In this document: positions 34,466 to 47,816 of the stretch, one piece after another
Layout of the letters: each line of letters opens with the position of its first letter
How positions within the stretch are numbered: the first letter of the stretch is position 1
Assembly (NCBI RefSeq): GCF_029227915.1
Contig: NC_079888.1
Span: 24,098,001 to 24,162,000 of the forward strand
Origin: Hydractinia symbiolongicarpus
Taxonomy: Eukaryota; Cnidaria; Hydrozoa; Anthoathecata; Hydractiniidae
Direction: 5' to 3'
Length of the DNA stretch: 64,000 bases
The notes under the pieces: generated by a model
What the model was told of the DNA's origin: nothing
The model's database searches: none
What the model saw: the letters and a program-made list of their open reading frames with translations, nothing else
Position numbers and translations under genes: made by a program

Positions 34466-36672
34466 GTCGAATTTATACAAAGAAAGTACCCAGGGAGTAA
34501 TCTCATTTCCCGAACGATTTTTTAAATTATTTTTTCACCACTAAAACGCATAAGACTTGTAGTTTTTAAAAATGTTTTCATTTTTGATGAGACACTGAAT
34601 AAAAGAAGTTTAATCGCCGGCAAACGAAAACCCGCGATTTCCCGTAAATCCCGGGCTTGGCCCGTATAGTCAAAAGTATACAAAGAAAGTACCCAGGGAG
34701 TAAACTCATTTCCCGAACGATTTTTTATATTATTTTTTTACCCCTAAACGCATGAGACTTGTAGTGTTCAAAAATGTTTTCATTTTTGATGAGACGCTGA
34801 ATAAAAGAAGTTTAATCGCCGGCAAACGAAAACCTGCGATTACCCGTAAATCCTGGACTCGGCCCGTATAGTCAAAAGTATACAAAGAAAGTACCCAGGG
34901 AGTAAAGTCATTTCCCGAACGATTTTTTAAATTACTTTTTTACCACTAGAACGCATGAGACTTGTAGTTTTCAAAAATGTTTTCATTTTTGATGAGACGC
35001 TGAATAAAAGCAGTTTAATCGCCGGCAAACGAAATCCCGCGTTTTCCCGTAAATCCGGGGCTTGGCCCGTATAGTCGAATGTATACAAAGAAAGTACCCA
35101 GGAAGTAAACTCATTTCCGGAACGATTTTTTAAATTTTTTTTCCCCACTAAAACGCACGAGACTTGTAGTTTTCAAAAATGTTTTCATTTTTGATGAGAC
35201 GCTTAATGAAAGAGGTTTAATCGCCGGAAAACGAAAACCCGCGATTTCCCGTAAATCCCGGCTTGGCCCGTATAGTCGAATGTATACAAAGAAAGTACCC
35301 TGTGAGTAAACTCATTTCCAGAAGGATTTTTTAAATTATTTTTTCACCACTAAAACGCATAAGACTTGTAGTTTTTAAAAATGTTTTCATTTTTGATGAG
35401 ACGCTGAATAAAAGAAGTTTAATTGCCGGCAAACGAAAACCCGCGATTTCCCGTAAATCCCGGGCTTGGCCCGTATAGTCAAAAGTATACAAAGAAAGTA
35501 CCCAGGGAGTAAACTCATTTCCCGAACGATTTTTTATATTATTTTTTTACCCCTAAACGCATGAGACTTGTAGTTTTCAAAAATGTTTTCATTTTTGATG
35601 AGACGCTGAATAAAAGAAGTTTAATCGCCGGCAAACGAAAACCCGCGATTTCCCGTAAATCCCGGCTTGGCCCGTATAGTCAAAAGTATACAAAGAAAGT
35701 ACCCAGGGAGTAAACTCATTTCCCGAACGATTTTTTAAATTATTTTTTCACCACTAAAACGCATCAGACTTGTAGTTTTCAAAAATGTTTGCATTTTTGA
35801 TGAGACGCTGAATAAAAGCAGTTTAATCGCCGGCAAACGAAAACCTGCTATTTCCCTAAATCCCGGACTCGGCCCGTATAGTCAAAAGTATACAAAGAAA
35901 GTACCCAGGGAGTAAACTCATTTCCAGAACGATTTTTTAAATTATTTTTTCACCACTAAAACGCATAAGACTTGTAGTTTTTAAAAATGTTTTCATTTTT
36001 GATGAGACGCTGAATAAAGAAGTTTAATCGCCGCCAAACGAAAACCCGCGATTTCCCGTAAATCCCGGGCTTGGCCCGTATAGTCAAAAGTATACAAAGA
36101 AAGTACCCAGGGAGTAAACTCATTTCCCGAACGATTTTTTATATTATTTTTTTACCCCTAAACGCATGAGACTTGTAGTTTTCAAAAATGTTTTCATTTT
36201 TGATGAGACGCTGAATAAAAGAAGTTTAATCCCCGGCAAACGAAAACCCGCGATTTCCCGCAAATCCCGGGCTTGGCCCATATAGTCGAATGTATACAAA
36301 GAAAGTACCCAGGGAGTAATCTCATTTCCCGAACGATTTTTTAAATTATTTTTTCACCACTAAAACGCATAAGACGTGTAGTTTTTAAAAATGTTTTCAT
36401 TTTAGATGAGACGCTGAATAAAAGAAGTTTAATCGCCGGCAAACGAAAACCCGCGATTTCCCGTAAATCCCGGGCTTGGCCCGTATAGTCAAAAGTATAC
36501 AAAGAAAGTACCCAGGGAGTAAACTCATTTCCCGAACGATTTTTTATATTATTTTTTTACCCCTAACGCATGAGACTTGTAGTGTTCAAAAATGTTTTCA
36601 TTTTTGATGAGACGCTGAATAAAAGAAGTTTAATCGCCGGCAAACGAAAACCTGCGATTACCCGTAAATCCT
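34466..36672 (-). repeat. Mixed monomers leading into the segmental duplication
   Basis: About eleven monomers. They include repeats of the GTCGAATTTATAC or GTCGAATGTATAC, TTATATT with ACCCCTAAACG, GTAGTGTTC, and CCACTAGAACG types that make up the start of the following 11.1 kb unit. There is also a CGCATCAGAC monomer with a GTTTGCATTTTTG change near 35790. No gene or unique DNA. Confidence 0.72.
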
Positions 36673-39600
36673 GGACTCGGCCCGTATAGTCAAAAGTATA
36701 CAAAGAAAGTACCCAGGGAGTAAAGTCATTTCCCGAACGATTTTTTAAATTACTTTTTTACCACTAGAACGCATGAGACTTGTAGTTTTCAAAAATGTTT
36801 TCATTTTTGATTAGACGCTGAATAAAAGCAGTTTAATCGCCGGCAAACGAAATCCCGCGTTTTCCCGTAAATCCGGGGCTTGGCCCGTATAGTCGAATGT
36901 ATACAAAGAAAGTATCCAGGAAGTAAACTCATTTCCCGAACGATTTTTTAAATTTTTTTTCACCACTAAAACGCATGAGACTTGTAGTTTTCAATAATGT
37001 TTTCATTTTTGATGAGACGCTTCATGAAAGAGGTTTAATCGCCGGAAAACGAAAACCCGCGATTTCCCGTAAATCCCGGCTTGGCCCGTATAGTCGAATG
37101 TATACAAAGAAAGTACCCTGTGAGTAAACTCATTTCCAGAACGATTTTTTAAATTATTTTTTCACCACTAAAACGCATAAGACTTGTAGTTTTTAAAAAT
37201 GTTTTCATTTTTGATGAGACGCTGAATAAAGAAGTTTAATCGCCGCCAAACGAAAACCCGCGATTTCCCGTAAATCCCGGGCTTGGCCCGTATAGTCAAA
37301 AGTATACAAAGAAAGTACCCAGGGAGTAAACTCATTTCCCGAACGATTTTTTATATTATTTTTTTACCCCTAAACGCATGAGACTTGTAGTTTTCAAAAA
37401 TGTTTTCATTTTTGATGAGACGCTGAATAAAAGAAGTTTAATCCCCGGCAAACGAAAACCCGCGATTTCCCGCAAATCCCGGGCTTGGCCCATATAGTCG
37501 AATGTATACAAAGAAAGTACGCAGGGAGTAATCTCATTTCCCGAACGATTTTTTAAATTATTTTTTTACCACTAAAACGCATAAGACGTGTAGTTTTTAA
37601 AAATGTTTTCATTTTTGATGAGACGCTGAATAAAAGAAGTTTAATCGCCGGCAAACGAAAACCCGCGATTTCCCGTAAATCCCGGGCTTGGCCCGTATAG
37701 TCAAAAGTATACAAAGAAAGTACCCAGGGAGTAAACTCATTTCCCGAACGATTTTTTATATTATTTTTTTACCCCTAAACGCATGAGACTTGTAGTGTTC
37801 AAAAATGTTTTCATTTTTGATGAGACGCTGAATAAAAGAAGTTTAATCGCCGGCAAACGAAAACCTGCGATTACCCGTAAATCCTGGACTCGGCCCGTAT
37901 AGTCAAAAGTATACAAAGAAAGTACCCAGGGAGTAAAGTCATTTCCCGAACGATTTTTTAAATTACTTTTTTACCACTAGAACGCATGAGACTTGTAGTT
38001 TTCAAAAATGTTTTCATTTTTGATGAGACGCTGAATAAAAGCAGTTTAATCGCCGGCAAACGAAATCCCGCGTTTTCCCGTAAATCCGGGGCTTGGCCCG
38101 TATAGTCGAATGTATACAAAGAAAGTATCCAGGAAGTAAACTCATTTCCCGAACGATTTTTTAAATTTTTTTTCACCACTAAAACGCATGAGACTTGTAG
38201 TTTTCAATAATGTTTTCATTTTTGATGAGACGCTTCATGAAAGAGGTTTAATCGCCGGAAAACGAAAACCCGCGATTTCCCGTAAATCCCGGCTTGGCCC
38301 GTATAGTCGAATGTATACAAAGAAAGTACTCTGTGAGTAAACTCATTTCCAGAACGATTTTTTAAATTGTTTTTTCACCACTAAAACGCATAAGACTTGT
38401 AGTTTTTAAAAAGGTTTTCATTTTTGATGAGACGCTGAATAAAAGAAGTTTAATCGCCGGCAAACGAAAACCTGCGATTTCCCGTAAATCCTGGACTCGG
38501 CCCGTATAGTCAAAAGTATACAAAGAAAGTACCCAGGGAGTAAACTCATTTCCCAAACGATTTTTTAAATTATTTTTTTACCACTAAAACGCATGAGACT
38601 TGTAGTTTTCAAAAATGTTTTCATTTTTGATGAGACGCTGAATAAAAGAAGTTTAATCGCCGGCAAACGAAAATCCGCGAATTCCCGTAAATCCCGGGCT
38701 TGGCCCGTATAGTCAAAAGTATACAAAGAAAGTACCCTGTGAGTAAACTCATTTCCAGAACGATTTTTTAAATTATTTTTTCACCACTAAAACGCATAAG
38801 ACTTGTAGTTTTTAAAAAGGTTTTCATTTTTGATGAGACGCTGAATAAAAGAAGTTTAATCGCCGGCAAACGAAAACCTGCGATTTCCCGTAAATCCTGG
38901 ACTCGGCCCGTATAGTCAAAAGTATACAAAGAAAGTACCCAGGGAGTAAACTCATTTCCCAAACGATTTTTTAAATTATTTTTTCACCACTAAAACGCAT
39001 AAGACTTGTAGTTTTTAAAAATGTTTTCATTTTTGATGAGACGCTGAATAAAAGAAGTTTAATCGCCGGCAAACGAAAATCCGCGATTTCCCGTAAATCC
39101 CGGGCTCGGCCCGTATAGTCGAATGTATACAAAGAAAGTACCCAGGGAGTCAAGTCATTTCCCGAACGATTTTTAAATTATTTTTTACCACTAGAACGCA
39201 TGAGACTTGTAGTTTTCAAAAATGTTTTCATTTTTGATGAGACGCTGAATAAAAGCAGTTTAATCGCCGGCAAACGAAATCCCACGTTTTCCCGTAAATC
39301 CGGGGCTTGGCCCGTATAGTCGAATGTATACAAAGAAAGTACCCAGGAAGTAAACTCATTTCCCGAACGATTTTTTAAATTTTTTTTCACCACTAAAACG
39401 CATGAGACTTGTAGTTTTCAAAAATGTTTTCATTTTTGATGAGACGCTTAATGAAAGAGGTTTAATCGCCGGAAAACGAAAACCCGCGATTTCCCGTAAA
39501 TCCCGGCTTGGCCCGTATAGTCGAATGTATACAAAGAAAGTACCCTGTGAGTAAACTCATTTCCAGAACGATTTTTTAAATTATTTTTTCACCACTAAAA

Positions 39601-42600
39601 CGCATAAGACTTGTAGTTTTTAAAAAGGTTTTCATTTTTGATGAGACGCTGAATAAAAGAAGTTTAATCGCCGGCAAACGAAAACCTGCGATTTCCCGTA
39701 AATCCTGGACTCGGCCCGTATAGTCAAAAGTATACAAAGAAAGTACCCAGGGAGTAAACTCATTTCCCAAACGATTTTTTAAATTATTTTTTTACCACTA
39801 AAACGCATGAGACTTGTAGTTTTCAAAAATGTCTTCATTTTTGATGAGACGCTGAATAAAAGAAGTTTAATCGCCGGCAAACGAAAACCCGCGATTTCCC
39901 GTAAATCCCGGGCTTGGCCCGTATAGTCGAATGTATACAAAGAAAGTACCCAGGGAGTAATCTTATTTCCCGAACGATTTTTTAAATTATTTTTTCACCA
40001 CTAAAACGCATAAGACTTGTAGTTTTTAAAAATGTTTTCATTTTTGATGAGACGCTGAATAAAAGAAGTTTAATCGCCGGCAAACGAAAATCCGCGATTT
40101 CCCGTAAATCCCGGGCTTGGCCCGTATAGTCGAATGTATACAAAGAAAGTACCCAGGGAGTAATCTCATTTCCCGAACGATTTTTTAAATTACTTTTTCA
40201 CCACTAAAACGCATGAGACTTGTAGTTTTTAAAAATGTTTTCATTTTTGATGAGACGCTGAATAAAAGAAGTTTAATCGCCGGCAAACGAAAACCTGCGA
40301 TTTCCCGTAAATCCTGGACTCGGCCCGTATAGTCAAAAGTATACAAAGAAAGTACCCAGGGAGTAAAATCATTTCCCGAACGATTTTTTAATCTAATTTT
40401 TTACCACTAAAACGCATGAGACTTGTAGTTTTCAAAAATGTTTTCATTTTTGATGAGACGCTGAATAAAAGCAGTTTAATCGCCGGCAAACGAAATCCCG
40501 CGTTTTCCCGTAAATCCGGGGCTTGGCCCGTATAGTCGAATGTATACAAAGAAAGTACCCAGGGAGTAAACTCATTTCCCGAACGATTTTTTAAATTTTT
40601 TTTCACCACTAAAACGCATGAGACTTGTAGTTTTCAAAAATGTTTTCATTTTTGATGAGACGCTTAATGAAAGAGGTTTAATCGCCGGAAAACGAAAACC
40701 CGCGATTTCCCGTAAATCCCGGGCTTGGCCCGTATAGTCGAATGTATACAAAGAAAGTACCCTGTGAGTAAACTCATTTCCAGAACGATTTTTTAAATTA
40801 TTTTTTCACCACTAAAACGCATAAGACTTGTAGTTTTTAAAAAGGTTTTCATTTTTGATGAGACGCTGAATAAAAGAAGTTTAATCGCCGGCAAACGAAA
40901 ACCTGCGATTTCCCGTAAATCCTGGACTCGGTCCGTATAGTCAAAAGTATACAAAGAAAGTACCCAGGGAGTAAAATCATTTCCCGAACGATTTTTTAAA
41001 TTAATTTTTTACCACTAAAACGCATGAGACTTGTAGTTTTCAAAAATGTTTTAATTTTTGATGAGACGCTGAATAAAAGCAGTTTAATCGCCGGCAAACG
41101 AAATCCCGCGTTTTCCCGTAAATCCGGGGCTTGGCCCGTATAGTCGAATGTATACAAAGAAAGTACCCAGGGAGTAAACTCATTTCCCGAACGATTTTTA
41201 AAAATTTTTTTCACCACTAAAACGCATGAGACTTGTAGTTTTCAAAAATGTTTTCATTTTTGATGAGACGCTTAATGAAAGAGGTTTAATCGCCGGAAAA
41301 CGAAAACCCGCGATTTCCCGTAAATCCCGGGCTTGGCCCGTATAGTCGAATGTATACAAAGAAAGTACCCTGTGAGTAAACTCATTTCCAGAACGATTTT
41401 TTAAATTATTTTTTCACCACTAAAACGCATAAGACTTGTAGTTTTTAAAAAGGTTTTCATTTTTGATGAGACGCTGAATAAAAGAAGTTTAATCGCCGGC
41501 AAACGAAAACCCGTGATTTCCCGTAAATCCCGGGCTTGGCCCGTATAGTCGAATGTATACAAAGAAAGTACCCTGTGAGTAAACTCATTTCCAGAACGTT
41601 TTTTTAAATTATTTTTTCACCACTAAAACGCATAAGACTTGTAGTTTTTAAAAAGGTTTTCATTTTTGATGAGACGCTGAATAAAAGAAGTTTAATCGCC
41701 GGCAAACGAAAACCTGCGATTTCCCGTAAATCCTGGACTCGGTCCGTATAGTCAAAAGTATACAAAGAAAGTACCCAGGGAGTAAAGTCATTTCCCAAAC
41801 GATTTTTTAAATTATTTTTTTACCACTAAAACGCATGAGACTTGCAGTTTTCAAAAATGTTTTCATTTTTGATGAGACGCTGAATAAAAGCAGTTTAATC
41901 GCCGGCAAACGAAATCCCGCGTTTTCCCGTAAATCCGGGGCTTGGCCCGTATAGTCGAATGTATACAAAGAAATTACCCAGGGAGTAAACTCATTTCCCG
42001 AACGATTTTTTAAATTTTTTATCACCACTAAAACGCATGAGACTTGTAGTTTTCAAAAATGTTTTCATTTTTGATGAGACGCTTAATGAAAGAGGTTTAA
42101 TCGCCGGAAAACGAAAACCCGCGATTTCCCGTAAATCCCGGGCTTGGCCCGTATAGTCGAATGTATACAAAGAAAGTACCCAGTGAGTAAACTCATTTCC
42201 AGAACGATTTTTTAAATTATTTTTTCACCACTAAAACGCATAAGACTTGTAGTTTTTAAAAAGGTTTTCATTTTTGATGAGACGCTGAATAAAAGAAGTT
42301 TAATCGCCGGCAAACGAAAACCTGCGGTTTCCCGTAAATCCTAGACTCGGCCCGTATAGTCAAAAGTATACAAAGAAAGTACCCAGGGAGTAAACTCATT
42401 TCCCAAACGATTTTTTAAATTATTTTTTTACCACTAAAATGCATGAGACTTGTAGTTTTCAAGAATGTTTTCATTTTTGTTGAGATACTGAATAAAAGCA
42501 GTTTAATCGCCGGCAAACGAAAACCCGCGATTTCCCGTAAATCCCGCGCTTGGCACGTATAGTCGAATGTATACAAAGAAAGTACCCAGGGAGTAATCTC

Positions 42601-45600
42601 ATTTCCCGAACGATTTTTTAAATTACTTTTTCACCACTAAAACGCATGAGACTTGTAGTTTTTAAAAATGTTTTCATTTTTGATGAGACGCTGAATAAAA
42701 GAAGTTTAATCGCCGGCAAACGAAAACCTGCGGTTTCCCGTAAATCCTAGACTCGGCCCGTATAGTCAAAAGTATACAAAGAAAGTACCCAGGGAGTAAA
42801 CTCATTTCCCAAACGATTTTTTAAATTATTTTTTTACCACTAAAATGCATGAGACTTGTAGTTTTCAAGAATGTTTTCATTTTTGTTGAGATACTGAATA
42901 AAAGCAGTTTAATCGCCGGCAAACGAAAACCCGCGATTTCCCGTAAATCCCGGGCTTGGCACGTATAGTCGAATGTATACAAAGAAAGTACCCAGGGAGT
43001 AATCTCATTTCCCGAACGATTTTTTAAATTACTTTTTCACCACTAAAACGCATGAGACTTGTAGTTTTTAAAAATGTTTTCATTTTTGATGAGACGCTGA
43101 ATAAAAGAAGTTTAATCGCCGGCAAACGAAAACCTGCGATTTCCCGTAAATCCTGGACTCGGCCCGTATAGTCAAAAGTATACAAAGAAAGTACCCAGGG
43201 AGTAAAATCATTTCTTGAACGATTTTTTAAATTAATTTTTTACCACTAAAACGCATGAGACTTGTAGTTTTCAAAAATGTTTTCATTTTTGATGAGACGC
43301 TGAATAAAAGCTGTTTAATCGCCGGCAAACGAAATCCCGCGTTTTCCCGTAAATCCGGGGCTTGGCCCGTATAGTCGAATGTATACAAAGAAAGTACCCA
43401 GGGAGTAAACTCATTTCCCGAACGATTTTTTAAATTTTTTTTCACCACTAAAACGCATGAGACTTGTAGTTTTCAAAAATGTTTTCATTTTTGATGAGAC
43501 GCTTAATGAAAGAGGTTTAATCGCCGGAAAACGAAAACCCGCGATTTCCCGTAAATCCCGGGCTTGGCCCGTATAGTCGAATGTATACAAAGAAAGTACC
43601 CTGTGAGTAAACTCATTTCCAGAACGATTTTTTAAATTATTTTTTCACCACTAAAACGCATAAGACTTGTAGTTTTTAAAAAGGTTTTCATTTTTGATGA
43701 GACGCTGAATAAAAGAAGTTTAATCGCCGGCAAACGAAAACCTGCGATTTCCCGTAAATCCTGGACTCGGTCCGTATAGTCAAAAGTATACAAAGAAAGT
43801 ACCCAGGGAGTAAAGTCATTTTCCAAACGATTTTTTAAATTGTTTTTTTACCACTAAAACGCATGAGACTTGCAGTTTTCAAAAATGTTTTCATTTTTGA
43901 TGAGACGCTGAATAAAAGCAGTTTAATCGCCGGCAAACGAAATCCCGCGTTTTCCCGTAAATCCGGGGCTTGGCCAGTATAGTCGAATGTATACAAAGAA
44001 AGTACCCTGTGAGTAAACTCATTTCCAGAACGAATTTTTAAATTATTTTTTCACCACTAAAACGCATAAGACTTGCAGTTTTTAAAAAGGTTTTCATTTT
44101 TGATGAGACGCTGAATAAAAGAAGTTTAATCGCCGGCAAACGAAAACCCGTGATTTCCCGTAAATCCCGGGCTTGGCCCGTATAGTCGAATGTATACAAA
44201 GAAAGTACCCTGTGAGTAAACTCATTTCCAGAACGATTTTTTAAATTATTTTTTCACCACTAAAACGCATAAGACTTGTAGTTTTTAAAAAGGTTTTCAT
44301 TTTTGATGAGACGCTGAATAAAAGAAGTTTAATCGCCGGCAAACGAAAACCTGCGATTTCCCGTAAATCCTGGACTCGGTCCGTATAGTCAAAAGTATAC
44401 AAAGAAAGTACCCAGGGAGTAAAGTCATTTCCCAAACGATTTTTTAAATTATTTTTTTACCACTAAAACGCATGAGACTTGCAGTTTTCAAAAATGTTTT
44501 CATTTTTGATGAGACGCTGAATAAAAGCAGTTTAATCGCCGGCAAACGAAATCCCGCGTTTTCCCGTAAATCCGGGGCTTGGCCCGTATAGTCGAATGTA
44601 TACAAAGAAATTACCCAGGGAGTAAACTCATTTCCCGAACGATTTTTTAAATTTTTTATCACCACTAAAACGCATGAGACTTGTAGTTTTCAAAAATGTT
44701 TTCATTTTTGATGAGACGCTTAATGAAAGAGGTTTACTCGCCGGAAAACGAAAACCCGCGATTTCCCGTAAATCCCGGGCTTGGCCCGTATAGTCGAATG
44801 TATACAAAGAAAGTACCCAGTGAGTAAACTCATTTCCAGAACGATTTTTTAAATTATTTTTTCACCACTAAAACGCATAAGACTTGTAGTTTTTAAAAAG
44901 GTTTTCATTTTTGATGAGACGCTGAATAAAAGAAGTTTAATCGCCGGCAAACGAAAACCTGCGGTTTCCCGTAAATCCTAGACTCGGCCCGTATAGTCAA
45001 AAGTATACAAAGAAAGTACCCAGGGAGTAAACTCATTTCCCAAACGATTTTTAAAATTATTTTTTTACCACTAAAATGCATGAGACTTGTAGTTTTCAAG
45101 AATGTTTTCATTTTTGTTGAGATACTGAATAAAAGCAGTTTAATCGCCGGCAAACGAAAACCCGCGATTTCCCGTAAATCCCGGGCTTGGCACGTATAGT
45201 CGAATGTATACAAAGAAAGTACCCAGGGAGTAATCTCATTTCCCGAACGATTTTTTAAATTACTTTTTCACCACTAAAACGCATGAGACTTGTAGTTTTT
45301 AAAAATGTTTTCATTTTTGATGAGACGCTGAATAAAAGAAGTTTAATCGCCGGCAAACGAAAACCTGCGATTTCCCGTAAATCCTGGACTCGGCCCGTAT
45401 AGTCAAAAGTATACAAAGAAAGTACCCAGGGAGTAAAATCATTTCTTGAACGATTTTTTAAATTAATTTTTTACCACTAAAACGCATGAGACTTGTAGTT
45501 TTCAAAAATGTTTTCATTTTTGATGAGACGCTGAATAAAAGCTGTTTAATCGCCGGCAAACGAAATCCCGCGTTTTCCCGTAAATCCGGGGCTTGGCCCG

Positions 45601-47816
45601 TATAGTCGAATGTATACAAAGAAAGTACCCAGGGAGTAAACTCATTTCCCGAACGATTTTTTAAATTTTTTTTCACCACTAAAACGCATGAGACTTGTAG
45701 TTTTCAAAAATGTTTTCATTTTTGATGAGACGCTTAATGAAAGAGGTTTAATCGCCGGAAAACGAAAACCCGCGATTTCCCGTAAATCCCGGGCTTGGCC
45801 CGTATAGTCGAATGTATACAAAGAAAGTACCCTGTGAGTAAACTCATTTCCAGAACGATTTTTTAAATTATTTTTTCACCACTAAAACGCATAAGACTTG
45901 TAGTTTTTAAAAAGGTTTTCATTTTTGATGAGACGCTGAATAAAAGAAGTTTAATCGCCGGCAAACGAAAACCTGCGATTTCCCGTAAATCCTGGACTCG
46001 GTCCGTATAGTCAAAAGTATACAAAGAAAGTACCCAGGGAGTAAAGTCATTTTCCAAACGATTTTTTAAATTGTTTTTTTACCACTAAAACGCATGAGAC
46101 TTGCAGTTTTCAAAAATGTTTTCATTTTTGATGAGACGCTGAATAAAAGCAGTTTAATCGCCGGCAAACGAAATCCCGCGTTTTCCCGTAAATCCGGGGC
46201 TTGGGCCGTATAGTCGAATGTATACAAAGAAAGTACCCAGGGAGTAAACTCATTTCCCGAACGATTTTTTAAATTTTTTTTCACCACTAAAACGCATGAG
46301 ACTTGTAGTTTTCAAAAATGTTTTCATTTTTGATGAGACGCTTAATGAAAGAGGTTTAATCGCCGGAAAACGAAAACCCGCGATTTCCCGTAAATCCCGG
46401 GCTTGGCCCGTATAGTCGAATGTATACAAAGAAAGTACCCTGTGAGTAAACTCATTTCCAGAACGATTTTTTAAATTATTTTTTCACCACTAAAACGCAT
46501 AAGACTTGTAGTTTTTAAAAAGGTTTTCATTTTTGATGAGACGCTGAATAAAAGAAGTTTAATCGCCGGCAAACGAAAACCTGCGATTTCCCGTAAATCC
46601 TGGACTCGGTCCGTATAGTCAAAAGTATACAAAGAAAGTACCCAGGGAGTAAAGTCATTTCCCAAACGATTTTTTAAATTGTTTTTTTACCACTAAAACG
46701 CATGAGACTTGCAGTTTTCAAAAATGTTTTCATTTTTGATGAGACGCTGAATAAAAGCAGTTTAATCGCCGGCAAACGAAATCCCGCGTTTTCCCGTAAA
46801 TCCGGGGCTTGGCCCGTATAGTCGAATGTATACAAAGAAAGTACCCAGGGAGTAAACTCATTTCCCGAACGATTTTTTAAAAGTTTTATCACCACTAAAA
46901 CGCATGAGACTTGTAGTTTTCAAAAATGTTTTCATTTTTGATGAGACGCTTAATGAAAGAGGTTTAATTGCCGGAAAACGAAAAACCGCGATTTCCCGTA
47001 AATCCCGGGCTTGGCCCGTATAGTCGAATGTATACAAAGAAAGTACCCTGTGAGTAAACTCATTTCCAGAACGATTTTTTAAATTATTTTTTCACCACTA
47101 CAACGCATAAGACTTGTAGTTTTTAAAAAGGTTTTCATTTTTGATGAGACGCTGAATAAAAGAAGTTTAATCGCCGGCAAACGAAAACCTGCGGTTTCCC
47201 GTAAATCCTAGACTCGGCCCGTATAGTCAATAGTATACAAAGAAAGTACCCAGGGAGTAAACTCATTTCCCAAACGATTTTTTAAATTATTTTTTTACCA
47301 CTAAAATGCATGAGACTTGTAGTTTTCAAGAATGTTTTCATTTTTGTTGAGATACTGAATAAAAGCAGTTTAATCGCCGGCAAACGAAAACCCGCGATTT
47401 CCCGTAAATCCCGGTCTTGGCACGTATAGTCGAATGTATACAAAGAAAGTACCCAGGGAGTAAACTCATTTCCAGCACGATTTTTTAAATTATTTTTTCA
47501 CCACTAAAACGCATAAGACTTGTAGTTTTCAAAAATGTTTTCATTTTTGATGAGACGCTGAATAAAAGAAGTTTAATCGCCGGCAAACGAAAACCCGCGA
47601 TTTCCCGTAAATCCCGGCTTGGCCCGTACAGTCAAAAGTATACAAAGAAAGTACCCAGGGAGTAAACTCATTTCCCGAACGATTTTTTAAATTATTTTTT
47701 CACCAATAAAACGCATGAGACTTGTAGTTTTCAAAAATGTTTTCATTTTTGATGAGACGCTGAATAAAAGCAGTTTAATCGCCGGCAAACGAAAACCTGC
47801 TATTTGCCTAAATCCC
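36673..47816 (-). repeat. Segmental tandem duplication, copy A (11144 bp, about 55 monomers)
   Basis: Markers recur at a constant +11144 bp in the first part: CCACTAGAACG monomers near 36745 and 37958 return near 47889 and 49102. Monomers at 38362, 38768, 38971, 39178 and 39576 return at 49506, 49912, 50115, 50322 and 50720. A shared two-place deletion (GATTTTTAAATTATTTTTTACC near 39165 and 50310) confirms descent. Toward the right the offset changes because of local gains and losses. The end is set by GCTATTTGCCTAAATCCC at 47799, which closes copy B at 57319. Confidence 0.92.
41604..46470 (-). repeat. Internal duplication within copy A (11-13 monomers)
   Basis: The GGTCCGTATAG monomer with AAAAAGG occurs at 41604, 44241 and 46471, giving spacings of 2637 and 2230 bp. 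The pair at 43227 and 43632 recurs at 45458 and 45863 (2231 bp). The 406 bp difference between spacings is a two-monomer duplication marked by TTTGTTGAGATACTG near 42480 and 42886. This internal repeat is absent from copy B and accounts for much of the length difference between A and B. Confidence 0.82.
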